Assembly (NCBI GenBank): GCA_009801085.1
Contig: VNWV01000006.1
Location: forward strand, 124,001 to 188,000
Direction: 5' to 3'
Length of the DNA stretch: 64,000 nucleotides
Origin: Lasiodiplodia sp. COLG20
Taxonomy: Eukaryota; Ascomycota; Dothideomycetes; Botryosphaeriales; Botryosphaeriaceae
In this document: positions 1 through 10,802 of the stretch, piece by piece
Position numbering within the stretch: position 1 is the stretch's first letter
Layout of the letters: every line of letters starts with the position of its first letter
Notes under the pieces: generated by a model
Told to the model about the DNA's origin: nothing
Databases searched by the model: none
Seen by the model: the letters and a program-made list of their open reading frames with translations, nothing else
Position numbers and translations under genes: made by a program

Positions 1-740
1 TATCTTCACTACAAGAAATAGATGCGCAACCGGAACGGACTCATGAATACGCGGGTCCGACGGCTTTCCAACACCCCACCGCCATTTGATCGACGCAGAG
101 CACAGACTGGGCGGATGCTGCGGAAAAGCGACGAGATGGTTAGGGTAGGCTACGCCTGCAGTCCAGCGCATATGAATTGAGACCGCGTTTGTTTTTGAAG
201 CCTAAGCGGGATTTTCATCAAAGGTTGTTGTGTATTCGTGAGTCAGATCTTGGGCTTAGTTCGTTGACGATGGATGCTCCGCCCTCAAGACTAAAGGTTT
301 AGCATACGAGAGACCAAAGGTTTAGGTGAAGCGGAAAACCAAGCTTTACTTGGCTCACACGGGACGATGCTTGACCGATGTTTGGTGAGAAGAGGGGAGG
401 CGCGTACGTGGGCGGTTGAATACATGCGCTGTCAGCACTAGTGGGCTTGGAGGATCACAGTGGCTTAGCGCCCGTCAGCAACAGGTGCACAAGGGGCCAA
501 AATGGCAACGCTATCCCAAAACAAGCAAACCGTGCGAACTTGGAGAGGCTTTGCGAAGCTTGAAGTGTCATGCCCACCATTGCCCTACTCCATCAACAGC
601 GCGTCGACAGGATTCACATCCTCCAACGGCCCCAGCCACGCCGCTGCGGTCGACAGCTTTCGTGCATTGCAGATCCCCCAGGGCCTATATAGCCATGCAG
701 CAAGTCTGCTCAGGATGTCTCATCACATTCCATCGCAACA
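1..740. other. Left-edge intergenic region and promoter of the Ost-alpha-like gene
   Basis: I see no convincing gene here. The open frames at 416-787 and 502-756 have no recognisable motif and overlap the promoter of the next gene. A TATA-like CTATATAG lies near 686-693, about 50 bp before the ATG at 741. Confidence 0.5.
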
Positions 741-2017
741 ATGTTCGACAAACTGAAGAACTCGACCTGCCCGGCGCCGATATCTGACGCCGAGGCCAAG
801 CCTTTGAGCATTGGAATCACAACGCAGCGACTCCTCACCTACATTTCTATTCCATGCGCTGCCATATCATCAATCGCTTGCCTTTATCTCATCTTCAAGC
901 ATCTACACCGATACACTCGACCGGCAGAACAGCGCCAGATCGTCCGCCTTATCTTCACTCCCGTCATTTACAGCATCCTCTCCCTACTGTCGCTCCTGTT
1001 CTACGATGCGCATGAGTATATCGAGCCGCTGCCTGAGCTGTACGAGGCCTTCGCTCTGGCATGCCTCTTCGTGCTGTTCGCGCATTATTGCCGGAACCCC
1101 ACTGTGCGAGATACGAGCGGATTTACGCGGGCCAAAACGCGCAACGAGTTTGAAAGCATTGCAGATATCAAGGTGAGCCTGGCCTCTGTCTCATGAATCT
1201 TTTCGCATGCTGACTGTTGTAGAAAACATGGATCTTGGTTTTCCAATACCCTATCGTCAAGACCATCCTCATCATCGCACAAGAGGGATCGACAGCGGCA
1301 GGAACGTACTGCGCGGCTTCCAACTCAATCCATTTTGGTCACATCTGGGTACGAAAACACCACTCACCATGTACCAAGTCCACACGCTAACCCGAACAGA
1401 TAACGGTCATCGGAAGCATCTCTTTGGTCGTCTGTTTCATGACCATCCTGCGGTTCTACAAAGTCAACAAGCATCTGATGACGGTGCACAAGCCGCTGGC
1501 CAAGCTCGCCTCGTTCAAGCTCATCGTCTTCGTCATCTTCCTGCAGAACCTGGTCTTCAACTTCATCCCCACGCCGACGGGCCTGTCGTCCAACGGCACC
1601 GTGTCGCCGCGCGACATCAAGTACGGGCTGCCGTCGTTCCTGGTGTGCGTCGAGATGGTCTTCTTCTCCTTCTTCTTCCACTTCAGCTTCCGCAGCCGCC
1701 TGTACCACCCGTCCGAGCGCGGCACCACCGGCGCCGCCATGTCGCTGCCCGCCGCCGCTTTTGATGCCATCAACCCTTCTGATCTCGTTATGGATATTGC
1801 CCAGATGTTCACCACCGGCCCCGTCGCCGCCGGCTACGTGCGCACCCAGAGCCCCAGCGCCGCCTTCGCCCAGAATAGCCCGGCCATGCACCCCCTGGTG
1901 CCGCCGGCCGGTGCAGCGGATCAGAGGCCGGTGTCGCCCGTCAGCATACCGCCGCCGTACGAGAGGCCGTATGATCCCGCCTACAGTCAGCACCTTTCTC
2001 CGCCGCCCCGCAGATGA
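741..2017 (+). CDS. Organic solute transporter Ost-alpha/TMEM184 family membrane protein
   Basis: Three exons: 741-1172, 1223-1348 and 1400-2017. Introns are 50-51 bp with GT..AG ends, and the product is 391 aa. Several hydrophobic helices (about residues 25-50, 65-85, 95-115, 145-165, 190-215, 230-250 and 265-285) are followed by a Pro/Ser-rich cytosolic tail. The segments QYPIVKTILIIAQEG and FYKVNKHLMTVHKPLAK, with a conserved Lys/His loop before LASFKLIVF, are typical of the Ost-alpha (TMEM184/DUF300) family. Members are multi-span membrane proteins, linked to organic-solute transport in animals and to vacuolar or plasma membrane in fungi and plants. The fungal substrate is unknown. The start has a good context (CAACAATGT). 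Confidence 0.85.
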
Positions 2018-3278
2018 TAGTCGGGGATGGGGGCTGTTGTGCGGATGGCAGTTGTCGAAAGCTTTCTCTGCGATTCTGAGAAGGGGCTGTGGGGGCGGGT
2101 TTCCCGTAACGAGTCTCGGTTGTGATGAATTCCTTGACCGCTTGTTTACAGTGTCGATTCAATATTTTGCGCGAGGATATCCAAAGTTTTAGAGGTTCGC
2201 AAATGCAAAAAAGTCCTTCATGTCAGGCTGGTCTCAGAGTTAAGCGCGCATATTTGTTGATAAGGCCAGGGGCTGGCATTTTTGAGTTTCGTCATTGCCA
2301 ACCGATGCGCTGTGGGCCCCTACAAATTTAGAAACTCGGAAGCTTCCAGGCCGGCTTGGCACGCAAACACATCCTCCCAAAGCTGAATATTTGCTTGATG
2401 ATAAGGCACGAGTCTACAAAAACAGCCATTTGAAACGAGCTGCCGGTGGACCCTCCGTGTGCGCAACCAGAGCAGAAGCCTGGCAGGACAGCTGGTTGAG
2501 CCGACCAAAGCAAACCCAGCGCAGCCAAAGTTCTCCTTGAGAGCTGAAAACCCAACTTTGAAACGGGTCTCTTCGGGCAATAATTGGTGCCTGCGCCAAT
2601 CGTTCATATCGCCACCAATGCACATCCCTGCATGTGGCTGACGCACGCTTCTGGATTCTGTTTCGAATCGGGACGCCTAGAACATGCGCCACGGATTGAT
2701 TGTGTGCGTCGTTATTGGCTCACTGCAGTTAGCGTCGCGTGTAAAGCTTAAAGATCCACTCTCGCAGCAGAATTCAGTCATAAATTACAAACTTCAGCCA
2801 ATCGTTCGGCCGCACGCTGGCACTCAGGCCGTAAGATGCCGGCTTGGCACACATACGCAATTCGTCGCACTTATCACCGACTACAGGGGCCTAGTGACAA
2901 GAAAAGGCCCATTAATTTATGTATTGTTTGGGTCGATGACGAGGATCCCGCCGCCTATCTAACGGCTCCCTTCTTGACCAGACATCTCTCTCCAGGGGAA
3001 CTGCCATGAATAGAATCTCTTGGAGGCGCCGAAGGATCTCGTATGTACCCACATGCTGGACCGTGAGAAGGATGCAGTCATCATTGCATGGTTCTCGAAC
3101 CTTATGCCCGTTTCACACCATGCTTGCAGAATCTGGTGAGCTCCACCAAATGCCAAGAAGGAGGCTGGAAGGAGCGGGCGAAACGGGTTTCACCGTGCAG
3201 CTTAGCAAATAGAGTGCATATTCTTCTTTTTTCTAGGCTGCAAGCTTCTCTCCGATTCCTCTCATCAGGAGCTACGCC
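2018..3278. other. Intergenic region, no gene seen
   Basis: Only short open frames without motifs occur here. The last 100 bp before 3279 is presumably the promoter and leader of the GT61 gene. Confidence 0.5.
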
Positions 3279-4811
3279 ATGCCTTTGCCTGCTGCCCCGC
3301 TGCGCACAATACTACTCACTTCTGCTGTAGTCGCTCTCATATGGCTTAATCTCTGCCTTCCGGGTCAGCTCTCGACTAACGATCATCCCGTCTTACCCAT
3401 TCACTTCTCGGGATCCCGCCCGTCCGACCCGCCTGAGCCCCACGGACTGTCACTACCTGGAGATTACAATGCCCCAAACACGGATCCGGAATGGTGCGAG
3501 AGCAAATACAGTACAAGATATCTTACCAACCTACGTGATGGCCGGCAGTCGTACTGCAATCCGAGCGTGTCCGACTCATCACTCAACTGCTTCAACACTA
3601 AGATAACAGACGAGCGCACCGATACCTTTTGCATTGCAAAGGGGGTATCTATGCTGCATTCGCATCAGTCAACTACATTCAGACTCAACTGTACGACCTG
3701 GGAGAGTCCGGGAACAGATGGTAGCACGGCGCTGGCGCCGCTAAAGACCGAGTCCTTCCCGAAATATTTGTACAACACCGGCCCATACCACATCTGGTCC
3801 GATTACTTCTCCACCGTCCCAGGCTTACCATCACAACCATTCTGTTCGGAACGGCAGGGCACCCCGAAGTACACCATCCTTGTGAAGCGCGATGGCGATG
3901 GAAACATGTGGCATTCGTTACTGGAGATCTTCTCCCTCTACCTCACCCTCGACACACTGCGCATCACTCCACTCGATCCCTCCGCACACACCCCCGAACC
4001 ATTCCTGTCCGCCGCAGACATGTCCTCGGCACAGATAGTCATCCTGGACGATTACCCGGACGGCCCCTTCTTCGACCTCTGGAAAGCCATCGCTCCGCTC
4101 CCCGTCGTCCGCCTGAAGGACATTCCCTCCTACGGCACCGCAGCCGCCTGCCTCGACAACGTAATCATCCCGCTCGCCGGCGGCAGCAACCCGCTCTGGC
4201 GCGGCGACTGGCACACGGGCTCCTGCACGCACTCCCAGCTCATCGACACCTTCACTCGGCGCGTCCTGTCCCACTACGGCCACCACGGCGCCGCCAACTC
4301 CACCTCTCTCCTCCCCCCCTCCCCGTCTTCCCCGAAAGAAGACGACACCCCAGCCCTAACCCTCACCTTCATCGACCGCCGCACCACCCGCGCCCTCGTC
4401 AACGCTCCCCAGCACCTCGCCAACCTGCGCACGCACTTCCCACACCTCCGCATCCAGGCCCTCGACTTCGCCGCCCTCCCCTTCGCCGAGCAAATCCACA
4501 CCATCCAACGCACCGACGTGCTCGTCGGCGTGCACGGCGCGGGCCTGACGCACGCGCTGTTCCTGCCGCCGGGCGCCAGCGTCGTCGAGATCCAGCCGCG
4601 CCGCCTCAACTACAAGGGCTTCCGCAACCTGGCCAAGATGCGGGGGCACCGCTACTTCAGCGCGCACGCCGCCGCGAACGACTCGGCGCCCGACTGGCAC
4701 GATTTGGATGTGAGTGTGGGGGAGGACGAGTTTTTGGAGTTGGTGGGGGCGGCGGTGAGGGCTGTGTTGCATAGGGGGGCGAGGGAGGAGGATGTTGTTG
4801 TGGGTGGGTGA
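3279..4811 (+). CDS. GT61-family glycosyltransferase (DUF563), type II membrane protein
   Basis: Single exon, 510 aa. An N-terminal hydrophobic stretch (residues about 8-28, LRTILLTSAVVALIW) acts as signal anchor, as in Golgi enzymes. The C-terminal third has the GT61 signature: RTDVLVGVHGAGLTHALFL (residues about 410-428), then PPGASVVEIQP. GT61 covers plant beta-1,2-xylosyltransferases, EGF-domain O-GlcNAc transferase and many fungal enzymes of unknown acceptor. Three Asn-X-Ser/Thr sites and several cysteines sit in the lumenal stem. A protein O- or N-glycan transfer role in the secretory pathway is inferred; donor sugar and acceptor cannot be read from the sequence. The last ~130 bp is G-rich, unlike the C-rich middle of the gene. 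Confidence 0.85.
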   Translation: MPLPAAPLRTILLTSAVVALIWLNLCLPGQLSTNDHPVLPIHFSGSRPSDPPEPHGLSLPGDYNAPNTDPEWCESKYSTRYLTNLRDGRQSYCNPSVSDSSLNCFNTKITDERTDTFCIAKGVSMLHSHQSTTFRLNCTTWESPGTDGSTALAPLKTESFPKYLYNTGPYHIWSDYFSTVPGLPSQPFCSERQGTPKYTILVKRDGDGNMWHSLLEIFSLYLTLDTLRITPLDPSAHTPEPFLSAADMSSAQIVILDDYPDGPFFDLWKAIAPLPVVRLKDIPSYGTAAACLDNVIIPLAGGSNPLWRGDWHTGSCTHSQLIDTFTRRVLSHYGHHGAANSTSLLPPSPSSPKEDDTPALTLTFIDRRTTRALVNAPQHLANLRTHFPHLRIQALDFAALPFAEQIHTIQRTDVLVGVHGAGLTHALFLPPGASVVEIQPRRLNYKGFRNLAKMRGHRYFSAHAAANDSAPDWHDLDVSVGEDEFLELVGAAVRAVLHRGAREEDVVVGG

Positions 4812-5046
4812 GGGGTGGGTGGATAGATGTTTGTTTTTTGTGTGTGTATGATATGGCTGAAAAGTTGTGATGATTTGATTAATTAGATAGATGGGGGGGG
4901 TTGGTAGAGGCGCAAGGGTTTGGGGTTTTATGACATACTTTTACATTTCGGAAGGCTTTCAGACTGCTTGCTTAGGCGCGGGTGTGTGAGCAGCGCTGCC
5001 GTACTACACAGTTCTTTTTTTTTTTTTATGAAAAAAAGAAAAGTAA
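4812..5046. other. 3' flank of the GT61 gene
   Basis: G/T-rich 3' untranslated-like sequence ends in an 11-base T run near 5015-5028 followed by an A-rich run. No gene. Confidence 0.4.
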
Positions 5047-5143
5047 CATATCATGGGTAACTGAAGCTATCGTCCGGACGTGTATGTATAATTTTTAATT
5101 CGACATTTTCATCCGGACGATAGCTTCAGTTACCCATGATATG
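5047..5143. mobile_element. Foldback MITE, copy 1
   Basis: The two ends are near-perfect inverted repeats of about 34 bp, reading GTAACTGAAGCTATCGTCC inward from each side, separated by an AT-rich spacer of about 29 bp. The whole 97-bp unit folds into one hairpin and has no coding capacity. Related copies lie at 21.0, 28.7 and 48.4 kb. Of the four copies this one has the most perfect arms, which suggests a recent insertion. No clear target-site duplication is seen. Confidence 0.8.
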
Positions 5144-5388
5144 AGCAAAAACCAAATCCACGCTAGCCATCGGCCGCGAGAGGGGACTAAGTGCAGGCAG
5201 CAGCGGGCGTCGGCACTCGAAAAACGCCGTCGCAAGCAAACATACAAGTGCCGCGGCCCAAAATGGCTTAGTGTCCGGACATTTCACATGGTATGGCAAG
5301 AGCTCAAGATGTTCCTCCTGTATCTTGAACCTGAACCTAGCCATCAAACAGCATCCTCCGTTTAAGACTGTCCTTCGATCAAACCAAA

Positions 5389-5732
5389 ATGGATCAAGAC
5401 ACGGTCCAGGCTAGGCTTGATGAAGTCCCGGCTGCAGATGCGATCAACATCCGTCCCGCATCTATGCCGCAACTTTTTGATATATTCGTTTGATGTCCTT
5501 ACTCACAGTTGCCCCGACCCTCCACCCCCACTTACGGACGAGGAGATAGATGATGGCTTCGAGTACATCATGCTCAACTGTAAGTTTCCCTAATACTACT
5601 AACAGCTCAGGCGCTGATTTCTTAGTTATTGGACCTGTGGGGTATCACGCGGGCGACTTACCGCATTACCGCATCCAATATGTCAGCGGGTTTCGAAGTT
5701 CAAGTGAGACGTTAAGAGACTTACCGCGCTGA
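5389..5732 (+). pseudogene. Possible small gene remnant of unknown function
   Basis: An ATG at 5389 opens a 34-codon frame (MDQDTVQARLDEVP...) that stops at 5491. A second coding-like stretch in another frame (LTDEEIDDGFEYIML, about 5532-5576) ends at a good 5' splice site. The intron 5580-5625 contains a perfect TACTAAC branch site (5597-5603) and ends in CTTAG. The open frame then continues to 5732 (FIGPVGYHAGDL...). The intron argues for a once-functional gene, but the two halves do not join in one frame without a frameshift. No family recognised. Confidence 0.3.
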
Positions 5733-5969
5733 GACGCCTCAACGTATGTCCAGAAGTGGTGACGATAGTCGTAACCCACCATCCATGCGGGTTACGTGTG
5801 AATGTCTTCGAGACCTATGAATACGATTAGTAAACGTTGTCAACGTGCTATTAGCATCAGGTATGTCGTACCTCTTCTTCGCGAAGGGCCGGCATCGTGG
5901 TGGCTGAGGAGGGGTAGGGAGTGAGGGTGTATTGGTATTACCCAAGTGTTGGGCAAAGAAAGAGTCTAA

Positions 5970-6027
5970 GGAAAGGAAGAGGGAAAGGAAGAGGGAAAGG
6001 AAGAGGGAAAGGAAGAGGGAAAGGAAG
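5970..6027. repeat. 12-bp tandem repeat (minisatellite)
   Basis: Nearly five copies of the unit AGGGAAAGGAAG are arranged head to tail without interruption. The strand is strictly purine-only. It lies in non-coding DNA. Confidence 0.9.
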
Positions 6028-9000
6028 CGGATGGGTTTAAACGTTGACCCTCTCCGCACGTGCCAAGCGCTAAGCTAAGCGTGGACGGAGCGGGCAGGCG
6101 TTCCAGCAAGGCGCGTGCAACCAACAGAAACTATGCGCACTCAGAGATGGGACTAAGCCGGATAGGCCTTCTATTTTTGGTAAATACTTTGTGCGGCTCT
6201 TCGTACTCGAATGAATCAGTTAGCCTCTGGTATGCACTATACGGCCTGCCTCTCGGCTCCCTCATATACTTGTCGTGCCACGGGAATAGTATATTAACTG
6301 ACGAAGCCAGAATGAACTCTCAATTGGGTTCATTAAAGTACTCCTTTGAGCTTGAAAAGTATATGTAACTGCGTAGCGTAGTGGGTGAGGGCAGAGCCCT
6401 TACATGCCGAGCCACATATGGGATCATATGAGGCAGGGATGCCTGAAATATTCTATGTAGTGGGTACTCCAAGTTATTAAAGACGGTTTGAAATGCATTA
6501 CGGACTGAGTTACTACTGTAGTCGAGCTCCGTTGGCTCGACAGCTCGCCGGACCCGTCGTCCATTGCCGTTGGGGCTTCTCGTCAAAAGATGTCTTGTGA
6601 CCAGAACATTCCTAGGAGACTTTCAGTGGTAAAATATGAGCTACCGAAAGCACATATGCAAGGAAACAGTTTCCCGTTCAGCAGTATCGAAGTAAGCCGG
6701 AGCTCGGCAAATACTTCAGCGCTAGTTGGACTATTGAGCGGAAGGAATGGCGGTCTCGGTCTACGGCCCGTCGAGAACCAACTTCGTGTTTCAAAGAATA
6801 GTCTGTCAGAACTAGTCCGCCATGGAGCTCCACACATTAAAAAGAAGGTTGAAATTCGGGAAGACCACGGCAAAGAGAGCGTACAGGCCGGGCCAGACCC
6901 AAAGGATTTTCCAACACCATACGCTTGGCATCTTACATAATAATGCCAAATATACCACAGGATGACAAAATCAAGCACGCTCGGACCGATGACCGCAGGC
7001 AAGAGAGCGACAAATGCATGCAGTGGCTCAGATACGCAGTATCGCAAATGAGGTAAACGACGAAGTGTTGCGTGGCATTTAACAGCCGGCAACGATATTC
7101 CTGAACGACAACTACGACCGCGAAGGCGGTAGGGGATTGTGACTAATTTTAACACCACGGCTCCTCGATCATGGAATTAGTCCTGATTTATGTACGTCAA
7201 TATCATTGAACAGCAAAAACGACTTTGTTTAGTGGTTAATATAAGCAGGCGTTGCATAGCCACACGTTCAACATGTACCATAGCGCCAGTCTGATCAGGC
7301 CGGCTGAATTCCTGTGTGCGAAACACCAAATATCGGTGCAGCAGCTTTCTCCCAAGGTAAACTTCTTCATATTTCAGTTTCAACTGATGATGCTCAAGTA
7401 CAAACCGATAATCTGCAAAGACGTGTTCGTGATAGGATTTATCATTCTGTGCAATGCCAATCGTCACAACCCCTCCTCAAGCACCTCACTAGAGATGCCA
7501 TATTAAGTAAATGCACCTTTTGGAATACTTTTCATTCTCTCTGGTATGTAATTTGACCGCATAAGTGGAATTTTGCGGGTAATGTCTTTTCTTTAGTCAC
7601 GATGAGACCATCTTGACGTGATGTTTTCTTATCCTCGTCAGTTGCACGTCTCTGCCCCGCGTCAACCATTCTCTTGTCAGACATCCAGAGAAATCACGCA
7701 ATCCTTGGCCATTTCTTTGCGTTCGTGCTATGACGTGTGTAGAAGCAAGGCTCTGAAGCTTTCTTGTTGTGATAGTGGGCGCATGTGAGCATGACAGTTT
7801 TTAGTCCCGTTCCATTACTCAACCATCATGAGTGAGGTGATCTATGAGAAGAAAGACTGAGTGAGGAGACTGTGAAGCCTATATTTCTCATCGCAGTCGG
7901 GGCGTCGAAGCTTTTATCCCGCTTACTAAAGACGGAGATAAAAGCAGGTGAATTTCCGGACCACCTGGTATGCTCTTTTGCATATTATCACAAGGAAACA
8001 CCAACACGACTGATGCATAAAAGCGGTGAGATATCTCACAGGGCTATCGCTAGCCTTATATGGAAATTACAGACATCATACCGGTGAATCCCATTCGTAA
8101 TGAAAGGGGGAGCTGGCAGGATGCTAACGGCTTTGGCAGGGCAAATTTCATAAGAACCAGATGGTCTTCTGAAGAGCTCACTGGTGTGTAGCATCTGAGA
8201 GGCTTGATGGTAAGATGGTGACTACGAGCACCAGCTTAAGACAGCAGCCGGGAAGCTGTACCATACCAATAAAGGCCGTGACCTGGCTGGTGATCATCAT
8301 CAGAAGTTGTCTTGGGAGAGCGACCAATTGTACTACGTAGAGGCCAAATGACTAGTCGCAGTCGTAGTGGAAACGCTACGCGGCCCCACATAGGGTATTC
8401 GGACGTCTTGTCTGCATTCACGTAGGGTCAGGTAGAACTCGGACCAGCACTTCTGAATTTTCGATAGCTCACCAGGCAGCGGGAAACTTTTGCCGCGCCA
8501 CTTCGGATGCTTCCGAGCGTGGCGGCGCATTGACCGGAAAATTTCGTGTAGAGGGAACACCCCAAAAAATCACGACCATGTTCCCACTGTCATCTCCCCC
8601 CTGGTGGGTACGGTTGAAATGATGTTAAGGCCGAAAGCGTTGGGCGGGTGGTCAGTGCAGCTTACTGTTAAAGGACAGTGCTATCGACCCTCGGCCTCTT
8701 GGAAGAATGATGAGCATTGCCTTGCATGTGACTAAAAACTGGCGAACGGCAATTGGACTTGGTTGGCGAAGCGAAACTCGCAGTCACGAGTGCATTGCGC
8801 TGGCGAGAAAAAGATCGGCACCGACTATCGGGCTTGGCCGCAGATCGCGCTGGGCTAGCATGGCAACAAAGTTTAGCGCCCCCTCTAGAACAGCTAGAGA
8901 CTACTTGAAGAGGAGATGTAAGAGATCCCGGGCAATAGGCCGGGATTTCCTTGTTGGTCAAATGCTGATAGGCGGACGTACTGTGTACTACGTACACCAT

Positions 9001-9506
9001 ATCGGCGTTATGGCGATCTGGGGGATGAGGCTTGGATCAGCATCGCATTTCTGCTCGACTCTATATTGTGAGCAAATCGACGATTGCGGCCCGACTGGAG
9101 AATAGCTTCGATTTTCGCATGCATGGGCCTTTGCGAACTGTTGGGAGCTTGTATGATTTGCATTGCTCCCCGCTGGCATGAATCGTGGTACTGCTCGCGT
9201 GAAAAGAGAGGACTTCACGGTGGAGCATTCCAAACATGGGTGATCGGCGGATTATCTGTGAGAAGGAGGCTTTGAAGTGATTGCAGGTTTGAACATCGTA
9301 ACATTTCTACAACCTCAACTATCGAAGTGGAATGATTGTACGGAAAAAGATGAATGGGTATTGGACTTCTGGGATCTTGCCCGGACATGCGATGGGGGTA
9401 TACATATATGATATTAATAGGAGAGGTATAATTGACAGGGACGATCAGATCATTACTTTTCGAGGGGTATCCGGTTGCTAGATTGGGTCATGGCGGGACT
9501 TTTTCA
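6028..9506. other. Gene-poor region, no supported gene
   Basis: Open frames are short and scattered over both strands. The longest (6583-7158, minus strand) has one very hydrophobic stretch but no recognisable family. The stretch 7180-7620 is AT-rich. Nothing here supports a complete gene. Confidence 0.5.
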
Positions 9507-10802
9507 TCACCTCCACGACAGGGGCACTTCGTCGTCTTGGCGGTGTCCGTGGTGGTAGTTGGAGTGTTCTTTGCTTCCCCTGCTGCTCGCTTGCTCCGAC
9601 TGCGACACACTCTCCGGACTCTCCTGAGGGTCGGATATCTGCACAGTGACCTCGCGCTTCGTGAAGATCTGATTGAGGCCTTGGCCGTTTTCTTCTTCGG
9701 AGTACTTTTGTGCGGAGACGGTCGAAGTATGGTTCTGCTCGGAGAAGGTTTCGAGCTGGACATCCTTCGCGGTGACGTTTGTGCGGTTGGGGTTAAAGGT
9801 GAAGCGGCTGTGGCCATGACTGGTTGAGGTTGTGCCCAGGTTGCGCTCGTTGATCGACTCCTTGGAGATACGCGTAATCAGGTTCGTCATGGACAGCTCG
9901 ATCTTGAGCTTGACTGTGTAGGCGACGGGGTGGAACTGGATGAATACGACGCCGTTCTTGAGGAACATGGTGCCGATGATGAGCAGCTAGGGAGACCAAG
10001 TCAGCTAGGCAACGTCTGAAGGCGCAACCATCGAGGAACCTACATCCATGCCGATCGAGATCAAAATGATGTGGGTGTTGAATCGCGCGAGAGCGTTGTA
10101 CTTTTGCAGGCCGTTGGCAATGAGGCGCTTCTTCACCTGAACAATGAAATACCAGTTGAGGGCAGCATCATTCAGACCGATCAGGACCTTTGTTATCTTG
10201 TCCCAGACGGCGTTGACCTCGACGAACCTGTCGTAGCTGTCAGCATGCCGTCACTACGGCGGTAAAGGAAGACGTACTTTTCGCCGACGCCCAGGTTAGC
10301 AGGAAGGAAGATGCAGAAGACGGAGATGTTGACGAGGGAGATGAAAATGACGGTCCCCCATCGAATCCAAGTGAGGAGGCGGTTGTCCATGGAGACGATT
10401 GCCACTCGGTTGACGATGATTTGCAGGATGAACTGAATTTCAAAAACCCACGCCACCACTGGAATGTATGTCAGCATGCAGCGTGCGGGTAGGTCAGTAG
10501 ACACGGCTTACGGATGAAAAAGAATGTTGGTAATCTGGAACAGAGTCAGTTGAGAGCCAACAGAGGTAGACGGAAGAGACGTACGTTGGTGGAAGCACTT
10601 CTTCGAGGAATAGCCATGCCAAGACAGCAATGGAAAGGTTGGCCAACAGCTCGCCCCATACCATCCACACGAACAAACTCCGCAAAGGGTTCCGATTCTT
10701 GGCGGTGATCTTGTAAGCATCCCAGGCAGTCAGGTAGCCAAAGCCCAGGAAGAATCCAAAGGCAATGGACGACACCTTGGTGTCGGTGGCCGAGGCGGAC
10801 AT
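9507..10802 (-). CDS. Fungal multi-spanning integral membrane protein of unknown function
   Basis: Five exons on the minus strand: 10802-10585, 10534-10512 (23 bp), 10458-10278, 10227-10044 and 9986-9507. All have GT..AG introns and phases agree, giving 361 aa. Six or seven hydrophobic helices fill residues 10-240 (for example AFGFFLGFGYLTAW, TVIFISLVNISVFCIFL, HIILISIGMDLLIIG). A hydrophilic Ser/Thr/Glu-rich tail of about 110 residues follows, likely cytosolic. The layout, seven spans and a long soluble tail, is that of a fungal receptor-like or rhodopsin-like orphan family, but I see no retinal lysine motif or named signature. A sensor or scaffold role is only a guess. The 23-bp exon is unusually short. 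Confidence 0.7.

Noticed and set aside
3908..4774. 288-codon plus-strand frame overlapping the GT61 gene
   Set aside because: Arg/Pro/His-rich shadow frame of the GC-rich GT61 coding sequence, without any motif.
6583..7158. 191-codon minus-strand frame with one strongly hydrophobic stretch
   Set aside because: No recognisable family, no splice or promoter support, and composition of the rest looks random. Could be a relic but not supportable.
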